Positions 50,497 through 61,988 of a stretch of DNA of 64,000 nt are shown here, one piece after another. The DNA lies in the NCBI RefSeq assembly GCF_900324485.2, contig NC_046648.1:20519739-20583738 (forward strand), in the 5' to 3' direction. The notes below the pieces were generated by a model, which was not told the DNA's origin, searched no databases, and was given only the letters and a program-made list of their open reading frames with translations. Position 1 is the first letter of the stretch, and each line of letters opens with the position of its first letter. Source of the stretch: Mastacembelus armatus (taxonomy: Eukaryota; Chordata; Actinopteri; Synbranchiformes; Mastacembelidae). The translations under genes were made by a program, and so were the position numbers.

Positions 50497-53400
50497 TCAT
50501 CTTTCTCCAATCAGAGCTGTGGATGAGTTCAGCAACTCCACAATCTTTGTCTGGAGCTCCCTGGCTTTTGCTGCATTCTCACCTTTATCCATATGCTCTC
50601 CTGCCACCTGGAGCCCCTTAAGGACTGACTGTAGAGCATTTACATTTTTTACTGAGTCCATCTGGTCTGTGTCAGCCTGGATCTCGTCGATCCAATCCAA
50701 GTAGGCATGAAGTAATCCAAGATCATCCACGAAATTTGAAATAATTCGGAGTCCAGGTCGACGTTGCTCCAGCTCTCTCAGCCTTCTCTTCCCCTCCTCT
50801 CCTATGTCATTCCCAACAATGCTGATGAAGGAGAAAATAACTAGGTTACCATTTTTCAATCTGATAAGACATTAACTCACACTAGATGGCAGTGTTTTTA
50901 TACATTAAAGCGATGGGAACACTGAGCAGAAGGTGGCATATTTTATTCTTACGTCAGAGATTTCAGAGAGGTGTTTTTGCTGAGGCAGTTGACAATGTTT
51001 TCTGTTCCTGTCTCTGTGATCCCAGTGATGTCCAGATAGAGTTCCTCCACAGTGGTGTTACTCTCTAAAGCGTTCCACAGTTGCACAACTCCCTCTGAAC
51101 CCAGGTTATTTCCACACATGCTGTATTTCCACACAATGTGTTGCAGTAAAACACATGCGTATGGTGTTACTGTACTTTTAGCTACAGGACAAATGCAAAT
51201 GTCAATCTAGATCATGCTAAAATGTTTTCAGTATTCTACAGTGGCATATAGTTGGATTAAAGGTGGTACTTCAGTATTTACAAGTCTTAAATTTATTTAT
51301 TGGATACTTTGGGTATAAGTGCAGGAGGATTTGACAAAGAAACAAAAGGAAACCTGACTTTTGTTGCTGCTAACCTACTTTGATAATGACAATGGCTCTC
51401 TCTAAGAAACAATGAAGTTACTCTACTTCATAGGTTTTTCAAAGTGATGTTGTAGTAAGTAATCACTGATGACTTACAAGAGATTCTTTATTTGGCACTC
51501 ATTTGACTTCAAAATCGCAGATTCTAAAACAGCAGCTTGCCTGCCCAGGCAGTTGTATCTCAAACTGTAAGAGGATAGAAAAACACGTTGACATTTTTTT
51601 TGTTGTCAATTCATTCTTTGTCAAAAATATATATTGTGCTCAGGATGCCTTCAACAGAAGATTGGGTGCTCCTAGTTTACCAGTCATCTAACATTCAGAC
51701 AGTCAAGCTTGCAGACATAGGGCAAGTGTAGACATAAGGAAAACTTGAAGTAAACACAGAAGTCTGAAACCAGGCTAATTTTCATTGTTCAGGATCAAAA
51801 TAATTTAACAGTGTAATATAAAATCAGTTACTCACTACAGAGACTCGCAGCGATGTAGGATTGGCCCTAGTCTGTTTAGTCCGTTGTTTCCGATGTTGGA
51901 GTAACCCAAGTTGAGCTCCTGCAGCTTATGTGTGGAGAACTGCAGCACATAGTGTATTGCTGCACAGTCCACAACACTCAGCTTCATTTTAAACAGGTTG
52001 AGTTTCTTGATCTCTGGTGCTGCAATGCTTGTGGTTTCCTTCATATGGAACTCCATCAGGCAGTGGAGAAGGTTCAAGGCTGTCTGGTTCTTCAACTTCC
52101 TGCCCCTAAACTGGTTCTGGAACCACAAACCCAGTCTGGTGGGGATGCCATCCCCTTGCTCCATGGAGGAAAGAACAAGCCCATCCAACTGACCTGCCAG
52201 CCGTCCTCGGAGCATTCCCATGAAGAAGCGTGTGAACATCTGCAGACTCTCGAGCTCATCCATGTTGAGGCCTGTGTTCTGCAGTGGTGTGGCAGTGCAG
52301 GATGGTGGATGTATCCCAAAGCACCAGAAGTCCAGTGCTTGGATTATGTCTTCCTGACTGAAGAGGTTGATTACACAATAGAGGGCAGCCAGATGCTCTT
52401 GGACAGTCAAGTGAAAGAAAGAAAACATCTCCACTGTCTCCTCTTTAAGAGGCTGGAGGATGTGGCAAAGAAAGGTGCTCTGAACATCAGCAGGAATAAC
52501 ACCATAATTCTTCAGATCTTCTCTGTCAAACATTATCTTTTTCTGTAGAAGGTTTTCATAAGCCAGTTTACCCAGGTTTGTCAGCTGTTGCTTAGCTAGT
52601 GAGAGAACCTCAGATCTAGGGGTGCTTCTTTTAGTACTTCCCCTCAGTGCATGGTGTTTGACTGCTGTAAACAGGTAGCAGAAGTAAACCTCACTGACTG
52701 TTTTTGGTGGGTTCAGCTCCAGAGACTTTGAGTCACCAGCATCTTGAGTCTCTGAAAAGAACTCTGCCATAGCAGTACAGATGATGTAGCAATAAAGAGG
52801 AATGAAAGACAGCACAAAAAGGCTGTCATTGTTCAAAATATAATCATAAACCTTTCCAGCAACATCACTGTTTTTATAGAACTTGGAGGTATATTCCTTA
52901 ACCTGGTCCTCCTCAAAACCCAGCACGACGCAACATCTCTGGAAGAAACGTTTGGGAGCTTCAGTAGATGGTCTTGTTGTGAGAATAACTGATGCCTCTG
53001 GGAGAAGGCTTCCCTGAATTAAAGCCACCATCAGCTCTGACACCAGCACCTTTGAATCCACATCAATGTTTTTTCCGGAACCATTCCAGTCCAAAGGGAA
53101 TTTGAACTCATCTAATCCATCTAAGATGAAGAGCAAAGAGCTTGGCGAGGTGAAAAGATCAGGTAAAATATCTATCAGATACCGGAACCGTTCCCCAAGA
53201 AGCTCCAATAAGCTCAGTGGTGCTTTAATCAGATTAAGTTCTCTGAAGCGCAGGTCAAAAACACATGTGAATTCACGCATGCTCTTTCCAATTGCCCACT
53301 CATAGACCAGTCTTTGCACTGCCACGCTTTTTCCAATCCCAGCAATACCCTTGACTTTTACCCTTTTCACTGACCTTCCAGATGTTCCTAGTGGGCTCAA

Positions 53401-55056
53401 TAAATGGCAAGGCTGGATGCGCTGACAAGCCCGATGGACATATATGCGAGCTCGTCTACTTGCCAAGTCAAAATACTCATGTCCACTGCTGTCAACTAAG
53501 TCATTATCTTCTGTCACAAAAAGGTCAGTATAACGGATCTCAATGTGGGAAGCGGAGTTGGAAGCCACTCCCTCACCCTCTGAGTAACACTTTAACTGCT
53601 CTGTGCGTTTCAGTAGGGTTGTTTTATGGGCAGAAATGGGAACTGCAGTGATAGACAAAAAGAAATATATTACTAACAAGTTTAAATCGCTCTTTAATTT
53701 CCTCTACTGAATATATATCTTCAATTATACTGACACACCTCTAATATTGGCTGATTTCACACTCCTTTTCGGTTTCCATTCTTCTGCAGCTGCAGATTAA
53801 AGACAGTTTCACATGACATTGTTTTCACAACAAAGGGACAAGTCATGGGAAAACGAAAACAGGAAATATGTAATATAGTAATTAGTTTTTGATAAAGAAA
53901 TAGTCCTTACGTTTCACTTCAGCAGTTAAGGTGAATCCCTTCTTCTTTCCTTTTAACAGTTTAGCAAATAGACCTTTAGGCTTCTTGTCTGTGGATGTCA
54001 CAGGATTCATAGATAAATATATATAAATATATTTATAAATATATATTTTTTTATGTATAATATATACATAAAAATGTTAGGTGGACAGAAGACTTTTCTC
54101 AAGGTTTTGTCTTTACTTTTTACACTAGTTGATAATTCTAATTAACTTCTCAAGGTATAATGTTTACCATGTTAACCGTTTTAGCATAAACGTCAGTGGA
54201 TCACTGAAGTACATAGGAGTTGTCATGCAGAACATGATTTGGTGCCAGTCTTGAGACGCTTCATAAGCATTGGAGGACAAGTCAAGGGATTGGCAAAGTT
54301 AGTATGATATGAAATATCATGGTAATTCATCCAAAAATTGTTGAAATATTTCAGTCTAGTGGTGGAGTCTGGTAATAACATACCTAGAGCCATATTGCTA
54401 GCATAATGGCTAAAAACTTATCTTAGTAGAATTAAGTATTCTGTACTTAAGTAGAGCTAAGTATTCTGTATTCCAGCAATCACACTTGAGTTTTTATGTA
54501 TTTACATCCCTTCATTGCTGCAGTCACATAAAACTACTTGGCAAGACATCACAGTTGATTGTACCTGTAATAATCTTCACACAACTTTGTTACTCGGTCA
54601 GTAAAACTCGTCTTTGTAGATGAAAAACAATATTATTAACCTTTCTTTTAACTCTACCTCATAGCTTATATAATGTTTACAGTATACAATTATCATTTAT
54701 CATTTGAATATGAAAGCAACCTTACCTTCAGCTTTTACAGGTGTAACCTCTGGTTTAGCGATGGCATTATTCTGGCAGTGTCTCTCCACCCAGAACTGTA
54801 AATCCCTGCAATAATAATCTTGCACCTCTTTCAGCACCAGCAGGAACTTTTGGCTGCTTTCCTCAGTGGCACACACTGTCTCTAGAACCTGGGCCACAGC
54901 ATTGGATGGTGACCTCTCCAATAGAGACAGGTATTGGGCAGAGGAGAGCACTTCAGCGTCACGCAGCCAACGCAGCAGTGGTGCTGGGTGGTCACGAGTC
55001 CAGTTTAGCACCAACTCTTTCTGAGACTGGAGCAGCTGCTGAGCTGCTGAATTCAT
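50497..55056 (-). CDS. NLR-family sensor: CARD-NACHT-LRR
   Basis: Cytosolic innate immune sensor of 946 residues. Seven exons join in frame: 54726-55056, 53911-53988, 53739-53783, 51836-53642, 51478-51564, 50953-51120, 50497-50821. Exon 1 (residues 1-110) is an alpha-helical death-fold domain that reads best as a CARD (LLRWLRDAEVLSSAQYLSLL; SQKFLLVLKEVQDYYCRDL). Exons 2 and 3 give a very basic linker (LFAKLLKGKKKG). The large exon has a FISNA-like lead (YTDLFVTEDNDL) and a NACHT ATPase: Walker A GIAGIGKS at about 250-257, Walker B LLFILDGLDEF at about 321-331, sensor-like ILTTRPS. The following exons carry only three or four leucine-rich repeats (LNLGYSNIGNNGL, LRYNCLG, CGNNLGSEGV, VGNDIGEEG). 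A helical C-terminus of about 75 residues resembles no domain I know. I do not assign it to a named NLR. Its 5' end faces the Siglec-like gene at 56286. Confidence 0.85.
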
Positions 55057-56285
55057 GACTTCAGAAAGTGGTGTTAGACTGTGAAGAGGAATAAATTAAA
55101 TACTGTATGTGATCCTAATATGAATGGCTGCTTAGGACCCTCTGTAAGAAAACATTAAAACTTACAATACAGTTGACTTTAGAGATCTCACACAAACTAC
55201 TGCAAACTACAACATGAAAAACATTATGGTACTGCACAAAAATACTATAATAATACTATTATTACCTGCTTACCTCACAGAAATACTTTGATTTTACATT
55301 CTGTCAGTTTTCTGCATGTTCCATTTGGCCATTGTAGTCATGGGTATTTGCTTGAAAATTGTTTGCTCTGTCTTCAGGTGCAGGGAGGTGGAGTGTCGTG
55401 ACTTAGGCAGCAATGCAAACAAACTTTACTTGGTCCATAGTTCAAGTAGTTGAAGTCTTTGTCCCTGAGTGTGATTACTTGGTTTTGTTTGTTCTTACAG
55501 AAACCATTCCTCTCCCATAACCTGGAGCTAATGCTAAGAAAAATGCAAAACTGGCATGCATTAATTACATATTGTGACTTCAAAATCCAATGAAAATCTG
55601 AAAAGTGTCATATTTTTGTTATTCGCCAGCAATAAGTCATTCTAAACAGTCTTCTTAAAATGCAATAGTTTCAGTGTGACACTTGTCACCTTTGCTTTCC
55701 TTTACTTTCACATAACTGTGGTGACCTACTTACATTGATTGTTGACAGCACAGTAATATATCAGTGTTCTGCAGATATATTAATCATTAATCTGTTTTAT
55801 TCAGCTTTCTCTGGAACTTTATCAGTTTTATCACACTTTTAGAGGCTTGGTTAAGTTGGCCTGTGTAGACAGTGGGAATCAAAAAGGAACAGATTTTTCT
55901 GTTAGAGCCTTTGAGGAAATGGACCACAGCATGAGACTGACTCACCCGTTGTCATGTGTTGTCTCACAGATACTTGCTGAGGTCTTTCTTTCCCTAGCAA
56001 ACAATTTATTGTTCCAACATCTGAAAGAGTCTTCTGAAAGTCTTGTGAAACCTTGAAATAAGTTAAATTATTTTAATACTTATTGGTTGTAAAAGGATAT
56101 CATCAGCCATTAGGATACTTAAAAGAATGTAATGAATGGATATATAAACATAACTAAGATGTTTAAGAGGTGGCTAAAAGTGAAGTCATAGTACAACAAG
56201 CACAATGAAACAATCCAACTTCCCCCTCTTTGCTCCTTTTGTTCATCCTTCCCTCTGTCTGTGCTGGCAGAGCAGGTTTGCAGTC
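55057..56285. other. Divergent intergenic region, NLR and Siglec-like gene
   Basis: About 1.2 kb between the start codons of two head-to-head genes. No exon or repeat is recognised. Upstream non-coding exons for either gene may lie here; the region could hold a shared regulatory element, which I cannot show from sequence. Confidence 0.45.
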
Positions 56286-59200
56286 ATGCATGTGCGCACT
56301 GTCCTTCCTGTGTCTCCTCTGATTATTGGTGAGTACTTTAATATGTTAATATACTTTTTTAATGCATTTACGTATGAATGCCAATTACTTTTATTACCCA
56401 CCACATATTGTAGATCTCAGTAAAGTTAAATACTCATTCTGCCTGATTACCCCAATTTTACTAGATGTAGAGATGTAGAAATATTTTTTGTGTGAATGTC
56501 TCCTGGAGAATGTAATAGATGAGACTATTACATTATACTCACCAATAGGAATAACTTTTGTTTGAGAAGTTACAAATGCATTTATTTTATCCATGAAGTG
56601 GAAATAAATATGCAAGCATACCCTGAAGTAGATTATTTATTTATTTGGCAACGACATTTTAGAGTACAAAACTTGTAGTATATTAGCTGCAGAGCCAAAA
56701 ATGTGGTTGACCTCTTCCCTTTTTCTAATTTTACATCTGTTGTGAAATGTTTCTGGATCATATTATGCATTTGCAGATAGTGCAGTGGAATACAACCATT
56801 CAAAAAAACCTGCTAAATTAAATTTATACTGTATAATCAGCATTCAGATGAAGGTTTTTGAATGGGAGTTGAAAAGTAATTTAGATTGGGGCCTGCATTT
56901 TTGAATCTCTTGATCCGTAGTGGTCAAATAAAAACAAGATACTAAAACTTAAAACTATTACAAAGGCATTGTTATATGGTTGGATAGCTTCCCCTATAAA
57001 CCTGCCATCTCCAATTATTAACACTAACTTAAAATAAGGCATAGTTACATCAGGTCCAGCTTGTTAAATGATTTTCTTTTCTCCATCACAATAGCAACCC
57101 TATGTTGGGGGGTCTGGGCTGTCTCCCCTTTACCATCTGTTCCCAACCGTGTCCAAGCCCTGGTGGGCTCCTGTGTGGTGATCCCCTGTTCTTTCACTCC
57201 TCTAGCTCCCCGTCTTGTCAAGGGGAGGAAGGAGAGGGTGGACGTCAGGCTGAGGTTCAGGGGTGGTAGCCATTTGTTTCCTCTTCGGAGTACTGCTTTT
57301 AATAGTGAGGACAGGGATCAGGTGAGCAGGGATTTCCAAGGCCGGACATCCCTCTTTGGGCGAACTGCAGATGGAGACTGTGCAGTGAAGCTGGAAAGGG
57401 TCAGTCAGGAGGACTCACGGATGTTTGAGATTGCTCTAAAGAGAGGTGATGAGTTACTTTGGGGAAAACCAATAACCTTTAATCTGGATGTCCTGGGTGA
57501 GTAAAGACATTGTACTGCCAGTCTTTCTTTTTTTCAAAACATTGCATAGGAGCTGCATTACAAAAACACAGGAAATAATTGCACACAATTATTACCTGTG
57601 TGTTTTTGTTCCACAAAAGCCCAAAAAGACAAGATGAAGTCAATAATATGTATAAAATATTATTGACTTCATCTTACATAAATAAAAATTGCCAATTACA
57701 TGATGTTAACACTTTTGTGTGAATGAGGAATAATGGGCAAGTTTCTTTTACAATCTCAAAAGAATGAAAATAAATGAAGTCACAAAATAGAAGTTTTAAT
57801 ATGAAATCTACCACCTTAAATAGAGTTACACTGAAATATTTCCTAAACCTGCATACACATGTAAGTCTAGGACAAATCTTGTTCCTGTAGCAGATTGTGC
57901 ACTGTGCTTGTGTTAGAATTAGTTTTTAATAAAACATGTAGTTATAGATCACAGTAATGATGGAGATTTTCCTCACTGATAGATAAACCTGAGGCTCCCA
58001 TTATCAGTGGGATGTTGTCAGCAACAGCAGGACAGCTGGTCACCCTGAACTGCTCGGTCAGCTATTACTGTCCCTCTAGTCCTCCTGTCCTGCGGTGGAG
58101 CTGGGACAGGGGAGTCCAGCTGAACATCACTGAGCCTGGTGTTGTGCAGACACTCAACCCAGAGCCCCACAGACTGATGTTACTGGCGTCTCTGTCCTTT
58201 ACTGTATCACATCAAGTGAAACCCAGGCTCAGATGTGAAGTCAGTTACCCAGGAGCCAAAGCTCTGGCCACTTTGAGGGATCTGCATGTGACATGTAAGC
58301 AGTTTTTACTTACAACTTTGTTTCTTGGCCCGGTTTACACAAAAACTGTTTCTATTTTTTATGTCTATAGTTTCACCAAAAGATGTGAAAATTCAGGTCC
58401 AGACCATGATGGTGCAAGAGGGGGGTAGTGCCTTGCTGGTCTGCTCATGTAAGGCTGACCCACCAGTGTCCGAATACCGTTGGTCATACATTCAACACGG
58501 CCATGTGGTGCACCTCCACCAGCGCACACAATCAGTTCGAGTGTACAACGTGACTCGAGACATGAAGGTCCGCTGCTCAGCACAGAACCTGATTGGTCGG
58601 GGAGAGTCTCAGCCCACACCACTAAACATACACTGTATGTAAAACTACTAAACATACACTGTATGTAAAACTACTAAACATACACTGTATGTAAAACTAT
58701 CTACAATGAGCATACATGTTGACTATTTGCAAAAAAAGATCTTTCCACCTATGTTTAATTTCCAAAGATTATCATGAGGCTGATGTGATGAGTGTTTTAC
58801 TGCTCTTGTTGAAAGATTCAAGAAAGATTATTTTTTTCACTTCTCACTGGATGTGTGTGATCAAAAGAGTAAACACACTGACCATCTTGTTAGTTTGCCA
58901 GGCAACTAGTGATTCTAAATTGCCTGTGAATTGTAGTTTTTACATTTGTTTTGGTTTTTCTTGGGGTTTTTTTTTTTTGGTATTTGTTCATTTGTGCAAA
59001 TAAAGGGCTGGCAGGTTCACAATGTTGGCACTGAGCAGAGTATAAAATGTAAAACTACGTCCCCTCTATCCTCCAGATAAACCAGTCATCCTGCGGCTCT
59101 CGTCCAGCTGTGTAGTAGAGGAGCTGGAGGTGCTGTGCCGCTGTTCAGTTGACTCTAACCCCAAACCTGCAATCACCTGGAGTGTTAATGGGACTGTTCC

Positions 59201-60437
59201 ACCTTGTGATTACAACATGTCGGTAACATCAGGGAATCACATGCTAACAGCTGCTTTGAGGGGCCATATGGACAAACCTCAGACAGTGATCTGTTTTGCT
59301 GTCAATGCACTGGGAAATGACTCCTTCGTCATGCTGCAAGGAGAAGGTTTTCAAAACACTGTTTTCCACACTAATAACAACAACAACTATGACTTTGTAT
59401 ATTTATTAATCCTGATGTACAGTAGAGCTGGTGCACTAACATCTCTGCAAGATGCCTGCAGCTTGACAAAAGTAACAAGAATAAGCTGCATTATTAAATG
59501 CTGCAAAGAACATTTTATGTTGTAGCCTTCAGTGGAGATGCAAGTTTTCCATTGGTGCAGTCTTAGCACGTTAAATTATAGAACTTTTTTACTGGTCTTG
59601 TTACTATGGATATCAAAGTAAAAGCATTAAATCAAACATGAAGACCATGAATATGTTAGAAAAAGACAGACTTACGCCATAATGCACGTTCTATTCACAA
59701 TATATGAAGCTGTATTAAGTATAGGTGTACATCATAAATTTGTGCTGATTCATTGTTTTTGTCCATATACAGATACAGTGCCTTTTCTGTGGTTGCTGAT
59801 ACCTGCTGTCGCCGTTTGTTTGGTCATAATCCTTGTGTCTTTAATTTTGTACTGGTACCGAAAAAGAGCTGAAAAGTATGTGAAGTAAACCAACCATTTT
59901 AATGCTCACTGAAATTGACCACAAAAAGCAATAATATGTATTTTGTGAGGTTACACACAGTACTCATTCTGCTCCTCTCAGAGGCATCCTGAGAAGACAT
60001 CCAGCTGTATGCCCTGAGGGCTTGGGAATTTATCAGGACAGGATGCCCCTCTATATTAACTGCACAGACGTCACTCATGTCTACACCAATGGCAGCTATC
60101 AACTTGTATATCAGAACTGCACACCTCTTTTTGTCCGTACTAACCAGGTATTGGATTAACTTGATCTTTTAGTGCAGTTTATGTTTTGAATAACAGAGAG
60201 CACTGCATTGGCAAAAGTCTATAAATCTCTAATTCCTAAAATTTGAGGTTCCTTAACTGTTATCTGTCATCCTATTTTTAGATCCGTCCAATGGGCCGAA
60301 GAGGTGGAGAGAGAAGAAGAGGAAAAGATGGTGGAGGAATAGACAGACGAGCCGATTTAGGAGTCAGACGCACAAGAGAGGTGCAGAGCACTGTTGCAGC
60401 TGATGCAGAAACAGCCATCTACCTGGAGATCCTCTAA
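56286..60437 (+). CDS. Siglec-like receptor with YxN-rich tail
   Basis: Type I Ig receptor of 571 residues. Eight exons join in frame: 56286-56328, 57095-57496, 57983-58294, 58371-58634, 59077-59346, 59773-59875, 59982-60147, 60282-60437. Exon 1 plus the start of exon 2 encode a signal peptide (residues 1-24); this start is chosen because the frame into exon 2 has no nearby ATG and an acceptor (ACAATAG) precedes it. The V-set domain has the Siglec cysteines (VGSCVVIPC, DGDCAVKL) with the partner Cys in domain 2 (YYCPSSPPV). Three C2-set domains follow, then a membrane segment at about 435-457. The fourth and sixth exons have the same lengths (264 and 103) as in the gene at 44655-48882. The sialic-acid Arg is missing: the segment reads SRMFEIALKRGDE. 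The tail has three YxN sites (YINC, YTNG, YQNC), a basic stretch and a final AIYLEIL. Confidence 0.87.
58622..58699 (+). repeat. 26-bp tandem triplication containing a splice donor
   Basis: Three perfect copies of a 26-bp unit (58622-58647, 58648-58673, 58674-58699). Each contains the exon-4 end and donor, ATACACT|GTATGT. The first donor (58634/58635) keeps the receptor frame. Reading on from it gives TGT ATG TAA, so use of the second or third donor (26 or 52 bases later) would include a stop just after the third Ig domain. Confidence 0.97.
58893..58932 (+). repeat. SINE fragment
   Basis: A short stretch (CAACTAGTGATTCTAAATTG with flanking bases) resembles the GGTGACTCTAAATTGCCC part of the SINE body. 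It is weak and short. Confidence 0.4.
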
Positions 60438-61988
60438 GTTCTCAGCCACGATTCACATATTACATTCAACTCCTCATATACATTCTTACTAATGTAACCA
60501 TGTAGTTTCCAGGCTATTGTATATACTGTACACATTATATCTGTATGTCATCCGTATTTCAAAGTCAAACACTGATCTCTTTCATACTGAATCATTTCTG
60601 TCTCTTTGAGTGTTCATCATTTCATTCAGGGTCTATTCTGCAGCAAGCTAATCCTTGAAGGCACAACCCTCAGATTTGATTTACTCTTGCCGTTTAGCTA
60701 TTCCAGTTGCATGTCTGATACAAAGTGATCCTCCAGCTGGGTTTAAAGTTCCTCTAGAGAGAAAGACTGCAGCTAAAGATGTTATGCAATTTGCAATATT
60801 TATTACATAAAGAAGTCTATAATAATGCTCATAAAAGAGTCATGTCACATGTCTACTTTACTAAGCATCCCCTGAAAGTTTTTACAGAGTCAAGGAAGCA
60901 CAATACAGCCCTGATACTGAAACACCTAATTGGATCTGAGCATTTGTTTTTTGGGGTTTTTTTTTCACTTCACTTACAGAGAATGGCATTAGCATATGTT
61001 TTAGAACTGCTGTAAATGCAAAGTGAAAAAAAGCCTTAGTTATTAATAAATATGAATGAGGAAAATCTATCAGTTTGACATTCCAAACTAACATAAATAT
61101 CTACTTGATTTAATCAGCAGATATCTCAAATCTGACTATACAGTTATGTCTTCATATTTTTCATCAGGTTTTTCTCTAGTGGAATTTTGAATGAATGAAG
61201 AGATATCTGATTTATTTTATTGTGTTACCTGTAAAAGACTGGAAAACGAAGCACTTTAATTTCCACATTTGTAGTCACATTAGAAAGGGGAGGAGTTAAG
61301 CTGTACTTTTGCTGCTATCAGAAAAAGGTGTGAGAAAAGATTAAAAGGTTACTTAACGTCAAAATAATCCATATTTAATCATGTCACTAAATACACAAAT
61401 ACAAAATAATCATGCCACTTAATGCATATGCATTATAATAACATTTCTTTACAAAGGCCTATAAACGTTTTAAACAGTTGGTGGCGACATTACGCTGGTG
61501 GTGTGCTCATTAAACTGTAGAAGAAGAAGAACGGCACGCTCATTGGATGGGAAGGTCGTTCCTCGGAAATTGCGTCACAACAGTCATTTGGTGGGAAAAT
61601 GAGTTCGCCCCTGTGCACGTTTGTCTAAAACGCAATAATATGTATTTTGTGAGGTTTACTGTAATACCAACATAAGCGTCTACACGCCAAGCATATGATA
61701 GCTTGAAATATTCATGCGCAGCGGCCTTGTAGGTGTTTTAAAATCATCAGGCTAATCAGGGAAAGTTCACTCTGCCTATTGTTTGCTAGCATGCTAACAC
61801 AGTAGTGAACGGTCTGTCGCCAAGTAGAAACAAACTCCTATTTTTGTTTATGAAGCTGAAATTGTTCCCGTTGAGAGGAAATTTGATGCGTTTTACATTT
61901 TGTTAACCTTTACGGCAGCGCCCGGTGAGTTTATTTCACTGAACTCTGGCTAATGAATCGATGTTTTGACCTGTGAAGAACCAACAAC
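60438..61988. other. Siglec-like to xrcc1 intergenic region
   Basis: The left part is the likely 3' UTR of the Siglec-like gene. From about 61480 the sequence is richer in CpG and has an inverted CCAAT box (CATTGGATGG near 61540) and an E2F-like TTTGGTGGGAAAA near 61588. This is the probable xrcc1 promoter and 5' UTR. No exon is recognised between. Confidence 0.5.

Noticed and set aside
51928-52548. 206-residue plus-strand frame opposite the NACHT exon.
   Set aside because: Antisense shadow of the NLR gene; no family match and no start context.
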